NCBI GenBank assembly: GCA_027475525.1
Contig: JAMWFC010000124.1
Span: 186,001 to 250,000 of the forward strand
Length of the DNA: 64,000 bases
Source of the DNA: Macrolepiota albuminosa
Lineage: Eukaryota; Basidiomycota; Agaricomycetes; Agaricales; Agaricaceae
Direction of reading: 5' to 3'
The notes beneath the pieces are model-generated. The model worked only from the letters and a program-made list of their open reading frames with translations, was not told where the DNA came from and made no database searches. Positions within the stretch are counted from its first letter, which is position 1; the number at the start of each line of letters is the position of its first letter. Below, in pieces: positions 53,072 to 63,726 of the stretch. Both the position numbers and the translations under genes were made by a program.

Positions 53072-55960
53072 ATGTCATACCCATATCAAAGTACAGCTAA
53101 TCAGTCACAGCCTCAGAACCTACAGAGGTCTGGTGAAGAGGGGGAGCAGCCTCTACAACAACAACCTCAATTGCAACCAATAACAACACTGAGTGTGGCG
53201 TTATTGCCCATGGTGTCTCAGTTTGGACAGACCTCTGCCCAATTTAGACAGATGCCTCAATTCTTTCTGCAACACATGCCAATGCCCTACTTTCCAGGAC
53301 CAAACAGTGCTGGACAACAGATGGAACAACTGAAGGTGATGTGGGGTATGCCAATGCAGTTTCTGCAGGTGCAGACCCAGAGTGCAAGTGAACATACTAA
53401 TAGCGCCACAGATAATGCCCATAGAAGTTGACAGGGAGTCATTGCACACAGGGCCAGGATGAGGCAAGGTTGCTCAACCTCAACGACAACAAGATAGGAC
53501 ACCGCCTTCTCGAGAGGCTTACAGATGGGAGCGGAGGTGATCACCTTTTAGAAATATAATAGCGAGAGGAGGAGCACCCCACAAGTTTATAGGGCATAGG
53601 TGAGATGAGGGTGCACTGCAAGCACAAACACAAGGTTAGCTATGACCTCAAACACTGCTGCAACCATGAACGCTGCCATGTCAACAATTGCCCTCCCCTC
53701 AGCATGCTCTGTCTCCATGTCAGCTGATGTATGCAGAGAAGGGAAAAGGAAAGGAAGTGGTGATATCTTCTGAGATCTTAGACCTACAGGGTGAGATGGT
53801 GTGGAGATGCTTGGTGTCTGCCAAACAGAGAGTGCCATCAGAATTGTTGTTTTTAAAGGATCTTATTGCTCAGGTGGTGATAACTGGGCTGTTGGACAAG
53901 ATTGTCATGCTGCAACAGTGTAATGAGAATACCATCAAAACCTTTGCAAACATCCTGAAGAGGTGGCCAGTGTCACTGGAAGAGCAGGCTGAGGCAAAGC
54001 ATCTTGGAGCCTAGAGCACAGCATGTGACAAGAGGCTGCAAGAGGCAGGAGTTGTAGCTGAGGTGCAGAAGGCACCTCAGCATCAGAAGAAAGCAGAAGA
54101 GTTGACTCCAACTCCATCTGACCTGTACAATGAACTCATGCAGGTGGATGTCAGCTTACAAGGACTGTCCTCATCAGCACATGCTTCAGCCCATTCTGCA
54201 GGGCCTACAAGGCAGGAAGGTGAGGTAGTGTTGTCAGAGGTCACATTTGCAAAGGGAGTTTCCACTAGAGCTGATAGCTCCACCATGTTGTTCATGTCAG
54301 TGGTGCAATTTGAGGCACCACTGGATTCCTACACCTCCATGCCTGTGTTGAATGACATCCAGCCAGATGATGAGGTAGAAGGCTGGCTACCTACATTGGC
54401 ATCACTCAGACTAGCAGAGCTGAGTGATGAGAGCAATTATGGAGAGCATCCAGAGTCAACCCCATCAGAAGAAGAGACCACCGTTAACCACAGACTGCAG
54501 TTAAACAAAAATAAAAAGATCAATCCCAGGACCCAGCATGAGGCTACATGGCAGGCAAAAGTCAACTTGGACTGGGTGGAGCAGGCCATAGGCAGAATTC
54601 CTGACAGACTAGGAGTGTTTATTGACAGCAGGTCTGTTGAACAATCCAACTGGTTCTTTGATGGTGTGCTGGACCGCCACTTCTATTGCTCTTATATCTC
54701 CAACACCGTCTTTGTTGGAGACCACACTGTAGCCACCCTTTACCACAAGGCAGAAAGAGATGAAAGATATGCCCTGACCAACCCAGAGGTTGGAAAGGTA
54801 GTACCTTGGGAATTTCCAATAAATCCTCAGCAATTGCAAAAGCTCAGAGAGCTTTTGCAGAACAAATTCAAGGCTGTGTCAATGAGGAGAGAGGCATATT
54901 ACCTGATGCATAAGTTCTAGCACATCAGCTATAACTTTGATGCCTCCCTCCATGACCACATGATGGCTCTGGCATGCACACCAGAGTATGATCACATTAC
55001 TCTCCCACTTGACCTGTCCTCCCACCACATGAACTTGGTGGTCATGCCAACCTCTAGGGTTACTTGCAGTAGAAGGACCACAACAGGAAGCCATTTTTCA
55101 CACTAACTGGCTTTGACTCTGAAGATACCCAGTTTACTTTTGAACTGAACAAGCTAGCTCAGAACATCTTGTACTTTTGCCATCTGGATATGCAAAACTT
55201 GGTGTTGGGCATTGCAGTAGACTATGCCTACCACATCCACTGGAGAACAATAATGGGCCATGCCCTCACCCAAGCCCTCTCACCCTTGGGATGAGCCCAT
55301 GGATGTTTTGCAAGGCTGCTGGCCTTGATCATTGTGCACCTCAGGCTGTATTATGAAGCCATTGCAGCCCATGATGCCGCTTATCCCAAGAGTCTGTTCC
55401 AACCCATGAGCTAGACATCTATTCATGTTACCTAAGTTTGAGGATGCCATTGCCGTAAACATCATGGATACAGATATATTGCATACATTGATAGCAAACC
55501 ACATTCCCATCAAATGGATTGACCATGCCTATACCTTTGGCATGGTCTTCCTCAAAACTCATTTCTTTGAAGCAAATACCTCAATCAACTTGTACCATGA
55601 GGTCAACAACAAACATCATCATTGACTTGACCAATATGGCCAGCTGCCAGCTGTTGTCCAGTGAAATGGCTGAAGAAATTCCACCATTGATGATATGATC
55701 TGTCTGCACACACTATTAACACATGAATACTCACAAGGTCACAACTATGTCCAGTGGGGGCTGTACTACTCGGTTGGGCTGAACCCCAACCAACATGATC
55801 TTTGGCAGTGCCAGTCTTGCCATGAGCTATATTCATCCCCATCTAAGGTACAACCTACCACAGATCAGGCTCCAGTCACCTCAACATTGGCCATGCCAGT
55901 CGCCTCAACACTGAGATGAGGATTGACCTAGCTAGTGAGTTGGCACATCTGCCATCTGCA
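53072..55960 (+). pseudogene. Gypsy-C0 third ORF, decayed
   Basis: Homologue of the C1 third ORF with the same start (MSYPYQ) and order. The N-terminal part reads QPQNLQRSG and YFPGPNSAGQQ, then breaks near 53430. The conserved region begins RIPDRLGVFIDSRSVEQS near 54595, loses the frame at a TAG near 54918, and can be followed in pieces (IKWIDHAYTFGMVFLKT near 55520) to about 55960. The presence of all parts shows that the ancestral element already carried this ORF. Confidence 0.85.
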
Positions 55961-56171
55961 TAAAGTCATAGGCAGTTCATTCTTTTGTCAATTGTACTGT
56001 TGGTTAATGTCAGCTGGTGTATTTTTGAACAGATGGATAAGGACCTTGAGCCATAGAGGCAACCTGCCTCCACCTTATTGAACATTTAAGATTTTTTATT
56101 CCATTATGCTGCATGAGGACTGTACCCTGTCTGCCTATATGTAGACTGCCTAGCAGTCTAGATGGAGGGCA
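55961..56171 (+). other. Gypsy-C0 3' untranslated region
   Basis: It aligns with C1 38278-38546 and ends in a purine tract (GATGGAGGGCA) directly before the LTR start at 56172. No gene. Confidence 0.65.
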
Positions 56172-56367
56172 TGTAATGAACAGTAGATGTAGAGCTTGAC
56201 TCTATGGCATTGTATCAATGACCATTGGACTCATGTAATTATTTCAGTAAATAATTATATTTATTACATATTGTACATATTCTGTATGGCTGCCTTAGGT
56301 AAGGCAGCCAATTTTACTATCATACATAGTACTAGAATCAAACACCAATCTGGTTCTGCTGTGTGAC

Positions 56368-58134
56368 TGTCATGACCCCTCCTCTCTGGGACCATTCCAG
56401 GACACCTCTGGAACCCTATCCGAGACCTTCTCTCCAACCCCACAAATACACCCCACCATCACAACTACTGACACCGCCATCACCCAGCACCCCCGGCAAC
56501 CCCGCATCACAAACCCCAGGATCAACCACCATCAAACCATGATCAACAATTGGATCATGCTACTTGCTTCTGGCCATCACACATCACGCATCACGATGAT
56601 GACGCCAACTGTGGTTGGGTGCGCTGGACGTATACGCAGTAGAACGCCGTCTCCAGCGCCTGGCGTACGGGTTTGTGAGGAGTCCCGGCAGGGTCCCGGT
56701 GTGCTCGAGCAGAGGTGGTAGGACGATGCGCTAGACGGTAGCGCCTCGGGTGCTACCTAGCAAGTAGTAAGCGTCGTAGTTTAGGAGAAGTTATAGAGAA
56801 ATAAACGAATAGCGCAGCGTAGCATGCCCGTAGGTGGCACCGTAAACGACGAAGACGAGATAGACGAAGCTAGCGCCGAACTTGGTGGCAAAGTCAGGCA
56901 ATGCTAGCGCGATTTGAACGCTAAGTGTAACTGGGTGCTCAAGAGGTTACGATTTGTTTTTATATACATGGCAAGTAGCTAGTTTTTATACTATGTGCTA
57001 CATTATTTCCAAAATAAGTCCATTGACGGCGCTACCAATTAGCGCCTCCCTTCGTGACTGTAGCTAACGGCCACCTGTCAACGGCGACCTGCAGCACATG
57101 GGTGACGGCGACCAACGGCGACTCTAAAACTACTTAGAAGTGGTACGAGTTTGCTCACTTTTTGATGTAATTTAATTGGCCATGCCATCCTGGGGTATGG
57201 TCAGGGAATCCTCGACAGACGCCGTGAGCGCTAATTCCGGCGCTAAACATTGTACCATTTTTTGATAGATTTAAATGTCGGGTCTGCGTGTATCCTGTCT
57301 CGTCGTCATTGATTCTTTTAGACTTCTGATTGAGGTGCCTCGGTGATTGACAGCGCCAATTGCTAACTCCTTCCAGTACTGATCGGGGTTTGGTCAGAGT
57401 CCCCTCCCGCCGTTATGCTAGCGCTATGAGTCCTGAGTCTTCTTGGTCTTCAAAGTAACTGAGTGGAGTGCGCTGAGGGGCTGATACTGGTGATTGAGAT
57501 GAATGGATAAGTCTTGCCATAGAGCGCCCGCGCTAGGGCTGCTCTGTACCCAAGGCTGGTCGCTAGAGCCTTTAGTGTGTCAAGTGTTGGTCGGCCTATA
57601 ATGTCCCTTGATGCGCTGAGTCCAAGTAGAAGCCTATCAATAACTCCCTCCATGCCAATTGATCATGCGCTCCACACACGCAATCCCGGTATACAGTCCC
57701 TCTCCTGCTACTCAATGCCTCATGGAACTTATCCCAGACACCTGGACCTGGCTCCATAGTACTTATAGCATAGTTCCTCATTGTATTTGCTAGTCTTGAT
57801 ATTAACCTGATTGTTTGTGTGCCCTCTGTCTGACTGGTACATGCTGACTTGAACAATTGCATGCTCTGAGTTTGGTATGCACTTTGCAACTTAAAGTTTA
57901 CTAACCCGGTCTTGTCTTAGAACCTCCAGTTCTCGACTCGACCCCTTCATAACCCACAACTGCCAACCACCAAAACCCCTGAATTAAGTCCTTTTCCCAG
58001 AAGATCTCCCTGCTCGTGTCTTGAGCTCCAGAGTCCAGCCCCAGAGTTCCAGACACCTGAGTACACATAGGTCAAGTCCGCATCATAAGGGCGATTGCTT
58101 TCCTGGAAAGCCCCCAAATCAGTGGAACCTGACA
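56368..58134 (+). mobile_element. Solo LTR of the gypsy-E family
   Basis: From TGTCATGACCCC to GGAACCTGACA, collinear with 39297-40102 except for the F insertion at 56597-57639. Flanks are GTGAC (56363-56367 and 58135-58139). Removing it rejoins the C0 LTR. Many CpG sites of the full-length LTR are TG or CA here. Confidence 0.88.
56597..57639 (-). mobile_element. Solo-LTR-like F, inverted copy
   Basis: Reverse complement of the outer parts of 18541-20668: on the minus strand it starts TGATAGGCTTCTACTTGGAC and ends near GGCGTCATCA. It interrupts the gypsy-E solo LTR between CATCACGA and ATAACTCCC; ACGA/ATAA may be a diverged 4-bp duplication. It is rich in CpG, so younger than the plus-strand copy. 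A TATA-like TATAAAA and a second TATATAAAA are on the minus strand near 56965-56995. No ORF of note. Confidence 0.75.
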
Positions 58135-58174
58135 GTGACTATAAGGCTAAGCTATTTTACTTGACATTGTTTTA

Positions 58175-59007
58175 GTTGGACTGTCCATACTGTGATATGA
58201 GATGGTCAATCAAAACTGTCTGTGATGTGGGAGGGGACTTTAATTCAGTGGGAGGCTTTCTTTCTCTTTGTTTAGTTATCTTTTTTTGGTCACTCTGCAT
58301 CTTGTCTCTGAGTGGGGGTGTCAAAGGTTGAATTCAGCAAAAAGTGCATCACATTAGAATTACATAATTACAAGTTAGTTCCGAGGTCTACTTTAGTAGA
58401 CCAAGGTTTTACTACCTGCTTTGGCACACATTGTGTCTCTAAAATTTGTGCCCCTCATGTGATCTCAGCCATTGCTGTGTCTCTTCCTCTACAGGCTATG
58501 TCCTTGATAATTGCTCCTTTTCAGCTATCTTTACCAGCTATTACTACTGGCTATTACTATCATGTCCTCAAAATTTACTCTCTTTTAGCTATCTTTACCA
58601 GCTATTATGTTGCTCCTCTTTTCTGCTATCTCTGCTGATTAATTAATCAATTTTTTTATGTTAAAGGATTATACTTTTATTTTCTATATATCTATCTTTT
58701 AAGTTGTTCTTTTTCTGTATTGAGTGCATTATTGTTTTCTTCTTTTACCAAGTTGAGAGATTCTGTTTTTTTTTCTTCATATATATATATATGTTTTTTG
58801 AATAAGTATATATGTTTTTTTTTTCTTGAATATGTAATTTGTTTCATGTTGTTAAATGCCTTGTTTATTATTGTAATTTATTACATCTAGTACCTAGAAA
58901 GAGGAGCATGCATGAAAATTGTACAATTATGTGAATTTTTTTTTTGCTCTAGCAGTCATTATTCTGTTCTCTTTATTTATTTTCATCTTTGAAAATTAAA
59001 CCACATT
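58175..59007. other. AT-rich unique-looking DNA
   Basis: No supportable gene. T-runs and an ATATATAT tract (about 58780) dominate. A repeated GCTATCTTTACCAGCTATTA motif occurs near 58525 and 58590. Confidence 0.5.
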
Positions 59008-59150
59008 AGAGCATTTCTGCAGGGCGTTTCAAATTTTTGTTAAGTCTCGGTTGCCAGGGTTCTCTTGGCTAAGCAAATTTTCATTATCAACCATCAAATT
59101 TAAGCTAAATATCAAAATATGTCAAAATATGGGTGCTGCAGAAATGCTCT
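59008..59150. mobile_element. MITE-2, 143 bp
   Basis: The ends AGAGCATTTCTGCAG and CTGCAGAAATGCTCT are exact reverse complements of 15 bp, and both flanks are ATT (59005-59007 and 59151-59153). The size, termini and 3-bp duplication fit a small non-autonomous DNA transposon. Confidence 0.75.
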
Positions 59151-59181
59151 ATTGTCTTTGGTATTCATTGTGCTTATATAA

Positions 59182-59293
59182 GCTGATACTCCATCAACAG
59201 TTTATGTAAGCTGTTGCTCCAGCAATGGTTTACATCAGCTGATACCCTATCAATAGTTTATGTAAGCTAATGCTCTAGCAGTAGTTTATATAT
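59182..59293. repeat. 28-bp tandem repeat, four diverged copies
   Basis: Four head-to-tail units of 28 bases built on GCTGATACTCCATCAACAG with TTTATGTAA at the end. The copies differ from each other, so it is a genuine old microrepeat rather than an assembly seam. Confidence 0.75.
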
Positions 59294-59942
59294 TGCTTTT
59301 GTAATAGTTTATTGTTTGATTAATCTGTTCTGAAATTGCATTTTGACATATTGATTGAGTTTATAAATTTGCTTTCTTTTAGCATTTTATACCTAGTTGT
59401 CAATCTGCTATGATGCTAAGCATCATTGAATAAAAATTGTACATGAGAGTTGTCAATCTATAACTTCTTCTATTTATGCATATTTAAAGAGTCAACTGTT
59501 ATGATTTTAGTCTCTTATCTACATTAACTGATACACTTAATATATTGAAATAAATAATTAGAGAGCTATTAGAAACTGAGAAACTTTAATTAATCATCTT
59601 GGATATAAATTATATCTTTGACTTCGCCGCTTGCTCATTTCAACAATTGTTAATACAATATACTATGGTTAACGTAACAAGATTATAGCTTTGTGAGTTT
59701 GTATTGTTTATATTTTATTGACGTTTGGGCAAGACACCTCGCTGGTGCTCCGAACCTTCATGACTGGTAGCAAGATTTGAAAGTTTAACGTCCTGGATAG
59801 CAAATGCGTTAGCCACGATTCCCCACTTGAACTTAGGAGGCTACGACACAATGCTCGGATACAGGACTGGATTCCCATCGAAATCCTAGCATGACCCCTT
59901 GCGCGGACTGAGGTAAATGCTTTACTCACCAAGATTTACTTG
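59294..59942. other. AT-rich DNA and probable 3' end of the DIRS element
   Basis: No gene to about 59700. From about 59705 base composition rises to that of the DIRS element, so its 3' terminal region, where inverted and internal complementary repeats would lie, may be here. I could not identify such repeats. Confidence 0.4.
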
Positions 59943-61420
59943 TCATTTTCTGAACGCAAGCATCAATCTCAAGAAAGATTCGTGTAAGGCGGGTACAGCT
60001 CGCAAATAGGGAGCAAGAATTTGCTCATGTTTGGATAGGTATCTGTAAAAAGCATCGCTGGACCAGCGACCTATAGCCTTCATGGCTTTGAAGGGTACTC
60101 CTCTTAGCAGGTATTCTAGTGTGGCACCGATGCGAATCCCATGACCTTGTAGCGGCTCCAGGTTTGCTGCTTTAGCTGCCTTGGTGAGTACTTTGAGGAA
60201 TTTCTTTTTCGTCAGAGGTACTGATTTCTCTTTCTTGTTCTTATAAGCAAACAGTGGACCGTTTGGAGCGGGGTTGTTTATATTCAGGTGTTTCTCTAAA
60301 GCGTCTTTTGGGTCTGATGAGTCACTCTGTGCTCCCCATGACACTGTTTCCCCGTGTACTGCGGTTTTGATCCTTGGGAGGAAGAATGATGTGGTCTGAA
60401 GGCCAGACCGGTCAGTGGATGACGATACGTCACTCAGTTTCACGTGGATGAGGGGGTCGAATGCAGATAAAGTGGGGATGGTAAACTCCCCTAACCGAGC
60501 TGCGCTGTAAAAGCAAGTTGTCGTGCATGCAAAGATGGCTACGTTGAGTGGTTCTGGGTGTGGGGAGTCAATGCTAAGTTGATCGTGTATTGTTTTCAGG
60601 AACTCGACTGTGCAGGGACGTCTCTTTTTCTTTTTGGAGGAAGCAGGAGCTAATCTCTCTGCCGCTCTTAAGAGGGTATGCATGTGAGTGTCATCTATTT
60701 CCCAGCTCACGCTATGTAACAGGTGCCATGCCCTGACCCCAGCCAGAAAATTCTCAATTGCAGCTTTGGAGTAAGCCCCTGCTGAGGCTGCCACAAAGGC
60801 TTCAAGTATTTCTGGTGTGGCGGGAGCGCGTTGTGCTTCTGGTATATTCCTGAAGTCACAGAATACGTGGAAAAGTAATAACCCTGTGCCATAGGTGTCA
60901 GGGGACTCCTCGCTCTACTCTGCTTGTTGTCTGGTCACAATTTCCTTTTCTAGAATTCTGGAGAACTCCGGAGCATTTCCCATGCCCCAGAGTTCTCCAA
61001 GCCTCCCGGAGCTAGCCGTTGGATACTGTACAGTCGCTCCCACGCCTAATTCCAGAGCATTTCCCACACCCCAGAGTTTTCCAAGCCTTCTGGAGCTAGC
61101 CGTTGGATACTGTACAGTCGCTCTCATGCCTTTCTGCCCCCGTACTGATGTGCTGCACTGGCAGAGAAATCCTTAGACTTGTTTTCTTTGGATTTCCCTC
61201 TGCCAGGTGATTAGTTATTGATTGTACTGTCGTTACTGGCTCTAATACACTTTGGATTTCCCTCTGCCAGTTGTGTGATAGTGCCGCAACCTCCGGAGGT
61301 TGCCCTTACAATAGGTCTCCTTGGTAGAGTCAGCCCAAGCGGCGTTCATGACTGCAAAGACTCTGGCAAGATCCTCTCCGGACAGAGTACTGGGGGAAGA
61401 TGAATCTGTTGAAACGTCAA
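59943..61420 (-). pseudogene. DIRS tyrosine recombinase, split by solo LTR H
   Basis: The integrase-equivalent of DIRS elements. The N-terminal SAM-like part ends at 61311 (SGEDLARVFAVMNAAW, TKETY) and resumes at 60895 (GTGLLLFHVFCDF, EAFVAASAGAYSK). The catalytic domain to 59943 shows the first arginine in SAARLGEF, the HxxR box in GHGIRIG and the tyrosine in AFYRYLSKH. It would cut and rejoin a circular DNA intermediate without making a target duplication. Apart from the inserted LTR the catalytic domain is open for 283 codons. Confidence 0.85.
60896..61310 (+). mobile_element. Solo LTR H, copy 2
   Basis: A 415-bp insertion from TGTCAGGGGACTCC to GGTTGCCCTTACA flanked by ATAGG (60891-60895 and 61311-61315). 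It interrupts the recombinase frame between TY and GT codons. It shares both ends and the TTTGGATTTCCCTCTGCCAG segments with 49768-50286. A diverged internal duplication of about 84 bp (from 60971 and 61055) carries GGATACTGTACAGTCGCTC twice. Confidence 0.9.
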
Positions 61421-61821
61421 GTGACTGCGCCGGTCTCCACAGGTGGAGCCTTTCCCTGGCCATGACGTGAGGGCATAGTGGGGACCACACTGGAGTTAAA
61501 CCTGCAGGATATGGCATTGGTTTCCTTCTTTTCTCTCTGTGTTCAGAGTTGTGCAAGTTGATGGTGGGGCTATGGCTTTCTCCAGGATTCGGCGTAGGTA
61601 AGCCACTCGTTGGTTTGACATTGGATAGCCTCGTCTTGACGTTCGAGCATTGACTCATTCTGCTCTGTGCTTCTGCTAGCAGCCTTTTTTCACTTTCTTC
61701 TGCACTCCGGCTCAACTGTGAGACTCGATTTGTCAATGTTGACGATGTATTTAGCGATTTTGTGAGGGATGGGTACGGCTGGCAGTAGCGGTTTTTGCGA
61801 TGGAAACTCTCCTCTGGAGGG

Positions 61822-63726
61822 TCAATCTGCGGGATTGCACTCACTTGGACTGTATCTGGTGCATACGGCGATGTTGTATTGCTTGCAAGTTTTGTGGACG
61901 AGTTTGAAAATCTTGTTGACTTGTTTATTTTGACTCCTCCCTGTCCACCACCCTTCCACAACCCCTTGGTTATCGCCAAAGACCTTGATGCGGTGTTCAT
62001 TGTGTCTGGAGTGTGCGATCAACAAGACTATAAAGAGGAATCCCACCACCTCTGCCCAGCCGATGTCTCTTCCTTCACCTTTCCACCCTGGTATGAGTCT
62101 CCACATTCTCCACTCATCTCTGATGACGACTCCAATCTCTGTTTTGGAGCTTGTATCTGAGTAAGCTTCGATGTTTGTGTAGGCTTGCGGTTCCCAAATT
62201 GGCCTTGCCACTAGTTCACAAAGTATTTGCTGCTACCAGCGCAGGTCGTCTTCAGTTCCTTTTGGAGGATGGCGTGGCATGAACAGACGATTATGAAAGA
62301 TGCGCATGAAGGTTTCCAAATGGGTGAGGTAGGCTCTGCCGCTTGGAACCACATAGCAGGAATGTAGTAACTTTCCATAGAGCTTCTGGGCTTCTTCAAG
62401 GGTGTGACGCTTGGATTTTCCCCAGTCAGCAATTGCTTGTAGATATTTCTCTCTTTTTGGTTTGGGGATACTGACTTCACGTTGCCTAACGTTCCAGAGA
62501 AAGCCAATGTATATGACGGCGTCGCAGAATTCGACGTCTTTGGACTTTTCCCAGGGGATTCCCAGAGTTTCTGATAATGCGTCAATGTCTTGTTTAGCAT
62601 ATGAGTATTCTCTGTCGCTCTCGGATCTGGATGATGTCTTGGAAAGGTCAACAATTGGGAACTGCATATTTTCGTCATATTCATTCCATCCGTCCTCAAC
62701 GTTCTTTGCTCCTTGGTACCAGATTGTACCTCCTCTGTGCACTCTTCCCCCCCCTGCTCGTGCATTCTCAGCCCATTTCTCTCAGGCTTTATTGTAATTA
62801 TCCAGGTGTTCGAGTTTAATTCGGAAGAAAATATGATCGTCCACCCATTTTGACATTGGGCCCATTCCATTCGCCCTAAAAATCTCAACCCCTGCATCAC
62901 CCAGGATGCCATAACATCCGCAGCCTGAGCCCAGCCCAAAACAGTCCATTGTATCAATGGCAAAAGAATCTGGTTCCCGCAGTTTGACAACGAGGCCTGG
63001 CCACTGTGCTGGTTTAATTGGCACAGTTTGGTATGCCTCTTTAACATCATGTGTGGCTGCCTGCAAGTTTGAGGGTAGTCTGGAGATGAGTAGGTAAATG
63101 CTGTTAAATGTTCTCCAGGTACACGGAAATTGCGTGGAGTCGATTGCACTGTTGATAGATTGCATGCTGATGTTTGCATTCGATGCATAGGAGTAAGATA
63201 AGTTTTGTATAAGCCTGTACTTCCCAGGCTTGTTAGGTTTAGGGATAATGCTGAGCGGTGATGTCTGAAAGATTCTGATGATTTCCTCGACTTGCTGGCG
63301 TGTGAAAGGCCCAAGATAACATCCTTTGAGCATTTTGGTCTCAACGATTGCATCAAACTGGACCGACAAGTCGTCAACTGAGTCTTTGTTCGGAGGAGTG
63401 AAGGTTTGTGAGACTGGTGGTATCCCAGCATCAAACCTGAATTTGATGTCATGTGCCAGAGATGGGAACAATTCCAATATCCCTGCTTTGGCAATTTCCA
63501 ACTCCCAAGCTTGGTGCTTGTATGGAGTCACGAATTCAAAGCTGTTGCACGAGATGGCACCTTTGAGCGCCGTGATCCTTTTTGCCGCATCCGGAGCACT
63601 CATGTTTGTGCTCATGCGATGGAATTTGGCACCCTCGCGGTTTCTGCCAATCTGTGCAGAGTTCCTGGCCTTTGGGGTTGATGAGCCTCCCTCCTCTGTT
63701 TTGAGATACGTAAGACTTTTGCCCAT
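61822..63726 (-). pseudogene. DIRS reverse transcriptase and RNase H, three stops
   Basis: One frame can be read throughout. RT shows PLSIIPKPNKPGKYRLIQNLS near 63230 and the catalytic KWVDDHIFF near 62840. A TGA at 62782-62784 interrupts it, RT continues (YIGFLWN near 62500), a TAG at 62233-62235 follows, and RNase H reads AYSDTSSKTEIG, VFGDNQGVVEGW and SECNPAD, ending in TGA before PSRG. Related elements are expected to have a sense codon at these places; at least the first fits CGA to TGA. The start may be the ATG at 63615 (MSTNMSAPD), inside the end of the gag-like ORF, an overlap usual for DIRS elements. Confidence 0.85.

Larger units (their letters stand above)
17270..58174 (+). mobile_element. 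Gypsy-C0, old chromovirus that hosts the nest
   Basis: Fragments at about 17270-18540, 20669-22151, 48894-49767, 50287-56367 and 58135-58174 are collinear with the younger C1 copy (27526-38737). Together they form one element: gag, pol, third ORF and 3' LTR. The 5' LTR and first half of gag are missing. Four insertions split it, three of them with clear 5-bp duplications. Almost every difference from C1 that I compared at CpG sites is CG to TG or CA, and many frames carry stops as a result. It is an old, probably methylated and deaminated copy. Confidence 0.88.
56172..58174 (+). repeat. Gypsy-C0 3' LTR, split by the gypsy-E solo LTR
   Basis: The C0 LTR is 56172-56367 plus 58135-58174. It shares the GGCTGCCTTA/TAAGGCAGCC hairpin (56288-56309, centre GG), the AGTACTAGAATC segment and the end ACTTGAC.TTGTTT with C1, but has many differences and an expanded AT-rich part. 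The terminal CA has become TA. Confidence 0.8.

Noticed and set aside
59182..59293. A CRISPR-like array
   Set aside because: The 28-bp units are contiguous without spacers, diverged, and in a fungal context.
62211..63494. A 427-codon minus-strand open frame overlapping the DIRS RT
   Set aside because: It is a shadow: the RT motifs (PKPNKPG, KWVDDHIFF) are in another frame, and this translation shows no domain.
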